Source of the DNA: Basidiobolus meristosporus CBS 931.73
Lineage: Eukaryota > Basidiobolomycota > Basidiobolomycetes > Basidiobolales > Basidiobolaceae
DNA length: 64,000 nucleotides
Assembly: GCA_002104905.1 (NCBI GenBank)
Contig: MCFE01000170.1
Location: 62,001-126,000, forward strand
Reading direction: 5' to 3'
Part shown: in pieces, positions 11,944 through 22,499 of the stretch
How positions within the stretch are numbered: the stretch's first letter is position 1
Layout of the letters: every line of letters begins with the position of its first letter
Made by a program: the position numbers and the translations under genes
The notes under the pieces: generated by a model
What the model saw: only the letters and a program-made list of their open reading frames with translations
The model's database searches: none
Told to the model about the DNA's origin: nothing

Positions 11944-12047
11944 AATACATTTGCAACTCAATAACAACAAACAAACGTGACCAGTGAATATCATATAAAT
12001 CATCTAATTTGCCATTTCACTTCCAATATATCTCTCTAATATCTTGA
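11944..12047. other. Spacer between two inverted copia relics
   Basis: About 104 bp, AT-rich, unlike either flanking copia arm. It is the centre of a large imperfect palindrome whose arms are 11038-11943 and 12048-12987. Confidence 0.6.
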
Positions 12048-12618
12048 CAGACTTCTCCATGAGGAACTCAGATCTAATGATCAAGCAGAAAAAAATGAAG
12101 ATAATGCTTTATTCTACTCTGAAAGGCACACAGAAAATAAGGAATATCAACAAAACCAGAGAAAACCTGGTTGCTGTTACTACTGTAAGAAGCCAGGGCA
12201 TTGGGAAAGAGAATGGAACAAGAAACAAGCTGACAAAAACTGAGACTAGAGCAGGCACACCATAAAACTACTGATAGACTGTTATTTGCAGTTGTAGAAG
12301 TGAGTGCAAGTAATCATATTTATGAATGGTATATTGACTCTGGAGCATCACTGCATACTTGTGGTATTAAGGACTTGCTCAACAACTTAAAGACAACTTC
12401 TGTAAGAAAGGTTCATCTGGGAGACAACTCTGCACTGGAAGCTACCTCCAATGGGTCTATGCAGACAAATATGAGAGATAACTCAGGTACAACATTAGCA
12501 AAACTGACTGATGTACTCTATGTGCCAGGAAAGGCTGAGAACCTACTCTCAGTCAGTAAAGCAACTGCTCAGGCACTGCAATATATCTTTACAAAGCTGA
12601 GCTGCTCAATATTGAGTG
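12048..12618 (+). pseudogene. Copia gag-protease fragment (plus-strand relic, part 1)
   Basis: The end of gag, a zinc knuckle whose final Cys has become Trp (CYYCKKPGHWEREW) and a protease segment with DSGA at about 12342 are readable. Here gag and zinc knuckle are in one frame across the A-run, which shows that the frame change at the same point of element 1 is a lesion. The fragment ends at AGTG (12615-12618), where a gypsy-family LTR begins. Confidence 0.82.
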
Positions 12619-12987
12619 TGTTAAAAGTCTTGGTATAATAGTTGTAGAGGAATAGGGAGTTTAGCTAGTATTGTATTCACTAAAACTTGAACTGATCTTG
12701 ATTGAGCTTCCAGCAGCTCCATATATACATTTTGCCAGATCAATTGCTGGCTAATTGTATTTCCTAATTTAGGTTGTGGCTGATGACTCATTTGATTGCA
12801 TCATCATCACCCAATAGAATCCTACTTAATATATCTATTTCTGTCTGATAAGGATCTGCTGATTCATTTGCTGACTAATGTTACTGATATGATAGATAAT
12901 ACTGATATACTGATAGCCTAAACATATAACTAATTGATTTGACTAAAAACTGATATAACTTAAACATTCCAGCGGCAGATCATAACA
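12619..12987 (+). repeat. Gypsy-family LTR without matching target duplication, at a copia deletion junction
   Basis: 369 bp, TGTTAAAAG to CATAACA. Left flank AGTG, right flank CAGG: no duplication. On its left is copia protease and on its right copia RNase H; the integrase and RT between them are missing. Recombination between two LTRs inserted at different points of the same copia element would give exactly this. Confidence 0.8.
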
Positions 12988-13154
12988 CAGGTACATACAA
13001 GGTACCATAAATATGGTACTGGAATACTCTGAAGCAGCTAATAGGGAAAATATAATAGTTATAGTGGCTCAGATTGGAGTAGGTATCTGATTGTCCGATG
13101 CTCTACCACTGGGCATGTATTTCTTTATGCTGGGGCAGCTATCACTTGGAATTG
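12988..13154 (+). pseudogene. Copia RNase H fragment (plus-strand relic, part 2)
   Basis: Matches element 1 around 4965-5120 (TACAAGGTACCATAAATATG and onward) with stops and small changes. It stops at ATTG (13151-13154), where the gypsy element is inserted, and continues at 18056. Confidence 0.8.
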
Positions 13155-13517
13155 TGTTACAAGTCTTGGTACAAGAGTTATAGAGGAATAGGGAGTTTAG
13201 CTAGTATTATATTCACAAACTTGAACTGATCTTTATTGAGGTTCCAGCAGCGCCTTATTTACATTTTGCCAGATCAATTGCTGACTAATTGTATTTCATA
13301 ATATAGGTTGTGGCTGATGACATTTGATTGCATCATCATCACCAATAAGATCCTCCTTAGTACATCTATTTCTGCCTGATAAGGATCTGCTGACTCATTT
13401 ACTGACCAATGCCACTGATTTGATAGATAATACTGATATACTGATAACCTAACCATATACTAATTGATTTGACTAAAAACTGATCTAACTTAAACATTCC
13501 AGCAGCAGATCATAGCA
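13155..13517 (-). repeat. 3' LTR of the gypsy element
   Basis: 363 bp. Next to its inner end the minus strand has the purine tract TAGTAGGGGAGAA, so this is the 3' LTR in element sense. Confidence 0.88.
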
Positions 13518-13527
13518 TTCTCCCCTA

Positions 13528-16500
13528 CTAAGACTGAGAGGGTTCTCCTGAATCTCTTTTCTTGTGATACAAATATCTTGATGGCTCAGAATTATCAGCA
13601 AGTCTTGCAAGCTTCAGTCTGTCCCTATGCGCTAAGTTTTCCTGGATACTGCCTTGTTTATCTACTAGTTGGTAAGTTGCAAATGGACATTCTCTGATGA
13701 TCATGAATGGTTCTGTCCATTGTGGCTGAAACTTCTTCCGAGTGTTGTTTCTTAGCAATACAAAGTCCCCAACTGTCAATGCTTCTGGTGCTATAGTCTT
13801 GACAAATCTCTGCTTCATCTTTTCTGCACTTTGAAATACTTTGGTCAGTGCCTCTTGATGTCTTTGTTCCAGTTGCTGGTGTCTACTTGGCTGACTGAGT
13901 TCATCTTCAAGGGTGTCTGTGCGCTTTGGTTGTGTGGGATCTCCTGGAATCCTAGGTTCACATCCATACAATAAGTAAAATGGCAATTGCTTGGTGGTAT
14001 TGTGTACTCTGACTCTGCATGCAAGGAGTGCATGGTCTATATACTCATCCCATCTACTGACAACTCCTTTTGCATACTTGGTCAGCATTTTTCCAAATAA
14101 TCCAGTAAACAGTTCAGTGACTCCATTAGTTCTGGGATGATATGCCAAGGTTTTCAAGTGTTTGATCTGCTGCATTTCCAGGTAAGCTTCCAATGTCTAT
14201 GCTATAAAGTTTGCACCTCTAGCGGATAGAATTTCTACAGGGCATCCCTATTTCATAAGGATCTCATGGTATATTAGACTTGCAAATTCTTGTTCACTGG
14301 CTATAGGTACAGCCTTAGCAACTGGCCATTTGGTGGCATGGTCAATTGCTACTAGGATTAACAATTGCATTTCCTAGTAGTTGGCAGTCTTCCAATAAAG
14401 TCAATTCCCCATCTTTCAAATGGTCTTACAGGCTCCAAGGGAAAAAGCTCAGCAATTCTCTGTGGTTGGCCTTAGTTGATTTGGCAATTTGGGCCTGTTT
14501 TCACTAGCTTCTCAATTGTTGTTTCATTCTGGGCCACCATGCTCTGGCTTTCACAAGGCTTTAGGTTCCTTCAATTCCAAGATGTCCATATCCATTGTGT
14601 AGCTTATGTATTAAATCCAGGCAAGAAACATAAGGGCAATAGGCAACAGGGCTTCCATCAACAATTTGGTAGAGTGTTTCATCCCGGATTACCTTCTTGA
14701 TATCTTCATTCACCTCATTAGGAATGGCTTGGTCCTCCAAGTACTTTGGTAATAGGCTAGTCTAATCTGATTCATGCACCAAGTTGAGTTGTGTAACTTG
14801 TTCTAATCTAGATAAGGCATCAGCAACCATGTTGTTTTTTCCATGGCAGTAGACAATCTCTATGTCAAGTTGCTGAATGTACTCACTCCATCTTGTCATT
14901 CTTCTAGATAGTACCTTTTGAGTAAATATATACTTGAATGAGGCATGATCAGTCTTCAAAGTGTATGTGACTCCTTCAATATAGCATCTCCATGTCTTCA
15001 GGCACTGTATTATAGCAAGCATCTCCTTCTCATGCACCAGATAGTTTTTTTCTGCTGAGTTCAGTTTCTTGGATTCAAAGGCAACAGGGTAGTTGTTTCC
15101 CTCATGTTCTTGACTCAACACTCCACTAATTGCATAATCTGAAGCATCCGTGCACAGAGTAAACTCTTTTCTGAAGTCAGGTATTCTTAAGCTTGGTGGT
15201 TTAGCTAGTTCATTCTTGAGCGTCTGAAAGGCAGTTTCACAAGCTATGTCCCACTTATAGTTGTTGTCTTTCTTGAGGATATCAGCTAAAGGGGCTGCAA
15301 TACTTGCAAAGGACTTCATAAATCTCCAATAATAGGAAACCATTCCAAGGAATGATCTGAGTTCTGATATGCTATGGGGCTACTTCAGGTTCTTGATAAC
15401 TTCAACCTTCTTGGGGTCTAAGGTCACTCCTGTGCTAGTCACTATGTGTCCCAGATATTCAACGTGTTCCTTGAAGAATTCACACTTGGCTAGCTTGCCA
15501 TATAGCTTGTTCTCTCTTTGCTTCTTCAAGACCTTTTCAATGTGCACCATGTGATCCTCTTCTGTCTTGCTGTATATCAATATGTCATCCAGGTAGATTA
15601 TCACAAACTTGTCTAAGTATTCTTGGAAGACAGTCTGCATCAAGGTCATGAATGTTGCAGGGGCATTGGTGAGGCCAAAACTCATGACTAAGTACTTGTA
15701 ATGTCCATATCTGGTCCTGAATGCTGTCTTAGGATGTCTACTGGCTTCACCCTAATCTGATTGTATCCTGACATGAGGTCAATCTTGCTGAATATAGTGG
15801 CTCCATTGAGTTGGTCCAAAAGCTTGTCAATCTGAGGTATAGAGTACTTATTCTTCACGGTAACTGAGTTGAGGGCTCTGTAGTCAATACACATCCTAAG
15901 AGTTCCATCCTTCTTCTTCACAAAAAGAACCGGTGCTCCCCAAAGTGACTTGCTGGGTCTGATATATCCTTGCTCCAATAACTGATCTATATGTCTCTTC
16001 ACCTCTTCCAACTGCAATTGACTCATTCTGTAAGGTGTCTTACTCACCGGGGGGCTATCTCCTATGTCAATGGCATGATCCACATCACTGACTGGGGGTA
16101 GGCTTACAAGTTCATCTGGAAATACATCTGAATATTCCTTTAAAGAGTCTGGACCTTTGGGGGTACTGGTGTAGAGGAATCCTCCTGTAATACTGCCATG
16201 AGGAACATCTGGGTGCCTTTTCTTACTGCTCTACAGAGCTGTGTCTTGCTAAGTTCACTTGTTTCACACACACTGGAATTAACCAAGCTAAAATCCAGTC
16301 TGGCAAGTAATAGCTTGTAGGTCTTGTTGTCCCTCTGTATCTGAGTAGCATGGGTTCTCTAGTTAATTGATGGATTACAACAAAATGGCCAGGTTTTCCC
16401 AAGTACAAGGTCAAACTTGCAGTTCCCAAATATATAGGCCTGTAGATCTTCTTCATAGTCATTGAACTTCATCCTCACTGGCTGAGTAATACAGTTGATT

Positions 16501-17600
16501 ATGTGAGAGTTCCCATCAGCTGTTGAGACTGAAGTTGATCTGGTGGGTTCTGAGTTGATTCCAGCTTTCAAAGCAAATTGCTCTGACATGTACTTGTGCA
16601 ATGCTCCTGAGTCAATCGTGATATTGGCAAGTACTCCATTGATTACTCCATTCAAGTATAATAGCTTTCCTTAGTTTGAGGTCATCTGGGAAAGGTATTC
16701 TTCTGTCATATGGAAAGTGAGTTCTGAGTCTTCTTCAAGTTCATCCTCCAGGTTACTTTGCTCCAGGGCATCAATATAGTTGAAGGTTCTTGATGGCTGG
16801 TGTCCATTTCTTCTCTGAGGGCAGTACTTTGCAATATGTCCCTGCTGGCGGCAATTGAAGCAAAGTCCTTTCTTTGTACATTCTTCTGAGGTAGGATTCT
16901 TCTGTATAGCGTCTATTTCCAATGGCACTGCTTCTGATTGTCTTTTTTTATAGTGATTGTAGCCTCTTTGATTTGTCATTGTGGGCTTCCCAACTCCAAA
17001 CATAGCTGAGTCATACTCAATGGCAATCTTGATGGCTTCTTCAATAGTCTGAGGTCTTTGATAATTAACTTCCTTACAAGTTCTTTCTTTTAACCCATCA
17101 ATAAAGTATTCAACTTGATCCAGAGGGTCCATTCTTTCAACTTGTCCAAGTAGACACACATATTCATAGATGTACTCTTGGACCATTCCTTTCTGTCTGA
17201 GTGTCTTCAGCTTTCTTCTTAGTAGTGTCTGTTGGTGTGGGGGTTCAAAGGCATCCTGAATTTCTGACACAAACTCATCCCAGGTAGAGATTGTGGAGCA
17301 TCCCATCATGGTGGATGACCTGATCTTGCTGTGGTACCACTGTAAAGCTGCATCTGCCAGGTGAGAGGCTACATAATGTAACTTGCTCTCTGGAGCAATT
17401 CCCTTAGCCTTGAAAGCTTCTTCAATCTGGAAGAGCCAAGTTCCCAGGTTTTCATTGACTCTACCATGGTACCGGTTGACTTTCACACTAAAGTTGCTCT
17501 TGCTAGGGTTTTGCTGGCTTTGGGCCATGGTAGTCATTTCTTGTTGTTGCTGGCTAAGGATCTGGAGTAACTGTTGCTGCTGGGCCAGGATTTGCTGCAT
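13528..17600 (-). pseudogene. Gypsy gag-pol polyprotein, lightly broken
   Basis: Gag runs 17600-16671 and carries a gag core and a CCHC knuckle (CFNCRQQGHIAKYC, about 16850-16810). Protease with DSGA follows at about 16615, RT with YLDD at about 15590, RNase H (TDAS near 15150) and integrase, whose C-terminal part is open at 14193-13528. Lesions: in-frame TAA right after gag (16671-16673), a Trp-to-TAG near 16360, a frame change near 16140, another near 15690, a Gln-to-TAG near 15378, and a decayed integrase core (14760-14200). The first TAA could be a read-through stop, but its context next to other C-to-T stops favours mutation. Confidence 0.87.
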
Positions 17601-17671
17601 AGCATTCTTTCATTCTTGATTTTTGGACATCTTGAGGGAGGCATTTTCTTTCTTCAGGAGGGAGGTCTCTG

Positions 17672-17688
17672 GTTATTGCTGCTACCAA
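17672..17688 (-). promoter_or_regulatory. Primer binding site of the gypsy element
   Basis: TGGTAGCAGC on the minus strand directly abuts the 5' LTR. Its complement ends GCTACCA, the type of 3' end found in initiator tRNA-Met of many fungi; the exact tRNA cannot be named without the host tRNA set. Confidence 0.6.
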
Positions 17689-18055
17689 TGTTACAAGTCT
17701 TGGTATAAGAATTGTAGAGGAATAGGGAGTTTATCTAGTATTGTATTCATTAAAGCTTGAACTGATCTTTATTGAGGGTCCAGCAGCTCCTGATATACAT
17801 TTTGCCAGATCAATTGCTGGCTAATTGTATTTCCTAATTTAGGTTGTGGCTGATGACTCATTTGATTGCATCATCATCACCCAATAGAATCCTACTTAAT
17901 ATATCTATTTCTGTCTTATAAGGATCTGCTGATTCATTTGCTGATAATGCTACTGATTTGATAAAAAATACTGATATACTGATAACCTAAACATATACAA
18001 ATTGATTTGACTAAAAACTGATCTAACTTAAACATTCAAGCGGCAGATCATAACC
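17689..18055 (-). repeat. 5' LTR of the gypsy element
   Basis: TGTTACAAG to CATAACC on the plus strand; the last base should be A (one substitution). On the minus strand the LTR is followed by TGGTAGCAGCAATAACC, a primer site complementary to a tRNA ending in GCTACCA. Confidence 0.87.
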
Positions 18056-18434
18056 ATTGCAAGAAACAACCAACTGTGGTCCTATTTATAAGTGAAGCGG
18101 AATACATTGCTGCTTGTCAAGCAGTAAAGGTGGTTTTATGACTGCAAATTTATTCAAAGACTTGGGCTATAATTCCAATGAGCCAACATGTATTTTCAAG
18201 GATAATTGAGGTTTTATTTCATTATCTAGAAATCCTACTAATCATAGCAGAACTAAGCGCCTAGCTATACAACACAACTTTGTGAGGTAGGCTGTAGATA
18301 ATAAATTAGTAGAGTTAGTTTATTGCACAACAGACAAAATGGTTGAAGATATATTGACAAAACTACTAGCTAGGCTACTGCCTGAGAATATTGGAGAGGA
18401 ATTAGGATTAAAAAGTCATTGAGTAGAGGAGGAG
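18056..18434 (+). pseudogene. Copia RNase H end (plus-strand relic, part 3)
   Basis: Continues the copia reading interrupted at 13154 (CATTGCAAGAAACAACCAAC matches element 1 near 5120) down to a GGAGGAG purine tract before the LTR. Several stops and a small deletion break the frame. Confidence 0.82.
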
Positions 18435-18801
18435 TGCTGAAATATTGGACTATTTGGTATTATTCAGCAGCTATATATCTACTTAACAGTTCTGGACTGG
18501 TCTTGTTCACTGTGGGACAAGCTTAGAGCTCCAACTTTACCCCTTTCTTCAGATCAATGATCATATGATTATTTCCCTGTAGTCAAAACATGATCAGCAC
18601 TTTACCAAACATTTATACCTGCCCTGAAGCAGTTGCAAAGTGCTCCTGAATGCTGAGAAACCCTCTTCATTTAGTGTTACAGTTGTATTACTTCTACAAT
18701 GGTATAAACACTGGGCTTCTTGATGAATGAAGAACAGTTCAACTATCATCAGTGTTTCTTGATATGCCCCTTGTATCCAAATCAATTCTTATATTTCCAC
18801 A
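18435..18801 (+). repeat. 3' LTR of the plus-strand copia relic
   Basis: Starts TGCTGAAATATTGG and follows the element 1 LTR through TATA-like and polyadenylation regions to TTTCCACA. Clearly more diverged than the two LTRs of element 1. Confidence 0.83.
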
Positions 18802-19441
18802 ATTGTAGGGGATAGGGACTTTTATAGCTTAATACAAATAAATAAGGTATGTCTGAGGTTCAGTAGAAATTCATGAAATCATTTGCATGAAAAGTAAGAG
18901 AATTGGTTGAGTCAGGAAGTCAGGTGTATGAAAGGAGGCAATGGCCAAACAATGTAGACATATATAGGAGGTGATTGAGTGTATGAGATAGGAAAGTGAG
19001 AGAATTGGCAGAGGACCAATCAAAAACCACTTATGTATCATTGTGACAAAAAATATTTACCAAGTTTTTTGTGAAATCTGCGGAGCAATTAACTTTTAAT
19101 GGTCTTTACATGGTGTCCTGATGGGATCAATACCTCCTGGTCACAGGAATTTAATTTTGTGATGGCCTTTTGACAGGAACATCGCAATTATTTTCTATAG
19201 GGAAGTGGCTGACAAGTTATTGTTGGTTCAGTAGTGGCAGATGGATGATCAAAAATGACCTGTGTAGCATAACACTGGCCATGATTGTTATAACACTATG
19301 CTGTCTAAATGCTACATGGCTGAGAGGCATCTTACAGTAGACTTATTCCATTGTACCCTGCCAGGGGGCATGGTGCAATCATTGGTTATTAAGAGCAATC
19401 AGGCACAATGCTCTAGCTACCAGTAGGCATGATCACTCTTG
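18802..19441. other. No gene seen between a copia LTR and a solo gypsy LTR
   Basis: AT-rich DNA with no open frame that carries a motif on either strand. The last four bases (CTTG, 19438-19441) are the left copy of a target duplication. Confidence 0.5.
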
Positions 19442-19810
19442 TGTTACAAGTCATAGTACAAGAGTTGTGGAGGAACAGGGAGTTTAGCTAGTATTGTACT
19501 CACTAAAACTTGAACTGATTTTTATTGAGGTCCCAGCAGCTCCTTATATACATTTTACCAGATCAATTGCTGACTAATTGTATTTCCCAATGTAGGTTGT
19601 GGTCAATGACTCATTTGAGTGCATCATCATTACCCAATAAGATCCTACTTAATATATCTATTTCTGTCTGATAAGGATCTGCTGATTCATTTGCTGACTA
19701 ATGTTACTGATTTGATAGATAACACTGATATAATGGTAGGCTAAGCATATGATTAGCTGATTTAACTAAAAACTGATCTAACTTAAACACTCAAGAGGTA
19801 GATCACAACA
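19442..19810 (-). repeat. Solo gypsy-family LTR with CTTG target duplication
   Basis: 369 bp, TGTTACAAG to CACAACA. CTTG flanks it at 19438-19441 and 19811-19814. Same orientation as the gypsy element LTRs. Confidence 0.87.
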
Positions 19811-19975
19811 CTTGGAAAAATTTCCCACTCTGTGGGACAATCTTGTACCCTATCCTATGGCACAATCTAACATGATGAGGCTGGTGCAGATGACTGCACC
19901 AACTTGTAAGTCACATGATACCACTATTATGGTAGCTAAAATCCAGTATTTGGATATGCTTCTTCAATGTATATG
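19811..19975. other. Short unassigned segment between two solo LTRs
   Basis: 165 bp with no recognisable content besides the two target-duplication flanks. Confidence 0.5.
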
Positions 19976-20343
19976 TGTTACAAGTCTTGGTATAAGAGTT
20001 GTAGAGGAATAGGGAGTTTAGCAAGTATTGTATTCACTGAAACTTGAATTGACTTTCGTTGAGGTTCCATCAGTTTGTTACAAATGTTTTGCCAGATCAG
20101 TTGCTGACTAATTGTATTTCTTAATGTAGATTGAGGTGGATGACTCATTTGATTGCATCATCATTACCCAATAAGATCCTACTTAATGTATCCGTTCCTA
20201 TCTGACAAGGATCTACTGATTCATTTGCTGACTAATGCTACTGATTTGATAGATAACACTGGTACACTAATAGGCTAAACATATAACTAATTGATTTGAC
20301 TAAAACTGACCTCACTTAAGCATTCAAGCAGTAGATCATTATA
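19976..20343 (-). repeat. Solo gypsy-family LTR with imperfect 4-bp target duplication
   Basis: 368 bp, TGTTACAAG to GATCATTATA on the plus strand. The flanks are TATG (19972-19975) and CATG (20344-20347), one mismatch. Confidence 0.8.
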
Positions 20344-21860
20344 CATGGATATAAATGTGTATCACACCAGAAACTGCACTGATACTTACCATTTTGGTTA
20401 TCATCACTGTGATTGGATTACATGCATCCTGAAACTATGAGCCTTCAATTCATTCATTGACTAATATACAAGATACCTGATTCATCATCAAATATGCAAT
20501 TTTACCCATTGAGGAAATAAATCCCTCATTTAAGCAATTGCACTAGGTGTCACAGCTAGCATGCAACCAATTGCATTGGTGCAAGACAGATCATATAGCC
20601 ACACTGGTGTCACAGAAGATGTATAAGTATACAGGTTGATAGTTTATATACGTGTTGTTTTGATCATGACAAATGATAGGAATTCAGCCTTCTTGCATCA
20701 CCTTCTCTTAGGTTTTTTTCTCACAAGGATTACTACTCAGTATTTGATAGTAATTTAATCTGCACAACTAAACTACATCTGTCTTGACTCTTATCTTGGC
20801 TGCTTGTGTACTTGTAGTCTGTATTTTGCCTCCTAGGTGATAAGTGCAGTACTACAGCTTGGCTGCTCTGAATTGCTCCAGATTGTTTTACAGAACCACC
20901 CTGAAGTGCCACATTCTGATGTGTTCTTTTACCTGCCAAAGGCTCCTGTGGTGAAGACATTTCCAGTGGGTCATTGTCAGCCAGTTCAGCTGTTGTTACT
21001 TGCTGATAGTGAGGTGTAACTGCACATGCCAGTACAACTTGATGTATTGTTATGGCCCTTGGCAGAGTTCAAGTGATGCTACTTGTTGTCAAAGCTTAGC
21101 CTGCTCTAATGGACTTGTATCTAAAGGAGTAGCTTGGCAAGTACTGGTAGTTTTTTCCTGAACCACATGTGCTGGCCCAACATGCATTGATGCAGTGTGT
21201 GGCACTCTTGTAAAGGGTGTTGGCATAGATTGGACTGTTGTGTGCTGGCATGCTGGCATTGCAAGGGATGATAAGCAATCCACCAAGGCATGCTGGCACA
21301 ATCTACATGCAGTTGCCCACAGTCTGTATTCCTCTTCTTGAAGCTCACCTTCCAATTCCTCAAAGTATTCACTTACTCTCTGTCTGCTACTTTAGAACTG
21401 TTTCCTTGATAAGCCCTGTGTATATTGCTCCTGGAAGCCACTTAACTCTACTAATATTTAATACACTACATTAGTCATTGAGGCAAAAACATATTCAAGA
21501 TCTGCCTGGTTTCCAAAGTTGAGGCATCTGAAGATAAATTTAATCTGTATTGCGCAAATTGCAAACAGAATCATATATGCACAGCTTCCTCATCAAGTCC
21601 CCCCACTCTCAAATCATTCTTGATTTCAATACTTGTTTTATTTTATTTCTTCCTACAAATATCTGCTGGCATCTTGATGTAGAACTTATGCCACTGCTTT
21701 CTACTCAAGTTCTTCCATCTCTGTTGACTCTCAGAAGAATCCAGTTCTGCTAGATTAATGAGTGATGCCCAAATATCTGTATGAAGACTCATCATTGACA
21801 CTTAGGTCACACTGAAATCATTTGGCAAGAACTCATATGGATCCAACGTTGACTTATCTG
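20344..21860 (-). pseudogene. Decayed coding-like region, possibly the accessory gene of a Harbinger-like element
   Basis: The minus strand gives open runs at 21355-21089 (a Glu-rich start followed by a Cys/His-containing stretch) and 20960-20733 and readable but broken sequence up to about 21850. I recognise no domain. It lies about 0.7 kb from, and divergent to, the Harbinger transposase relic at 22.5-24.2 kb. PIF/Harbinger elements usually carry a second, often divergent, SANT/Myb-like gene, so this is a candidate for it; that is inference only. Confidence 0.3.
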
Positions 21861-22499
21861 GTCTGGACCACACCATTGAGCTGAGGGATGTGTTTTGTCT
21901 GGGTTGTACTAAAGATGAGTTGAGACCTGGTATAGGGGCCATACTAACAGATTGCAATACTTATGCAGCAGTATATTGGCATAAACCTGACCTTATATAA
22001 AATATGTACAAAAACTAATGTGATTGTTGAGCTTTCCATCTATTATGCATGATACATCTTGGATTGCATTGACACAGGTCTGATCACATCAGTCATAGAT
22101 TTCCTAATAGATTATAGACTTGTGAGTAAATCTTCAGTAAAATTATTAAGTCACTATATGTGAGCAATTTTGTAACATAATGATGGGAAACATGGCTATT
22201 GATAGAGGCTTAATCATAATGAATGGAAAATCAGATTAATTAAATGGATTGTGCCAAACTAATTCAAATCTCATATCTCTGATCACCTACCAAACCTAAT
22301 ATGACTTACTCATCACCATGGTCTTGTCCCATTAGTCCCATTCCTACAACAGGATTTCCTTTTGACACATTAAAGGAGATCTACACCAAGTATTTTAGAC
22401 CATCTACCCCAATCAACTCAAGGAGATCCCTTGTTAAGCTTCTCTGTTGATACACAAACTATAGCCCTACAAAGTTTCATTACACCATCTGTGATAACA
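21861..22499. other. No gene seen
   Basis: AT-rich, no motif-bearing open frame. Probably the interior of a decayed element between the two candidate Harbinger coding regions. Confidence 0.4.

Larger units (their letters stand above)
13155..18055 (-). mobile_element. Ty3/gypsy retrotransposon with two LTRs inserted in a copia relic
   Basis: 4,901 bp, coding on the minus strand. The LTRs are 13155-13517 and 17689-18055; they differ at roughly a tenth of positions, so the insertion is old. ATTG is duplicated at 13151-13154 and 18056-18059. Domain order on the minus strand is gag, protease, RT, RNase H, integrase, the gypsy order. Removing the element restores copia RNase H reading across the join. 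Confidence 0.92.
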
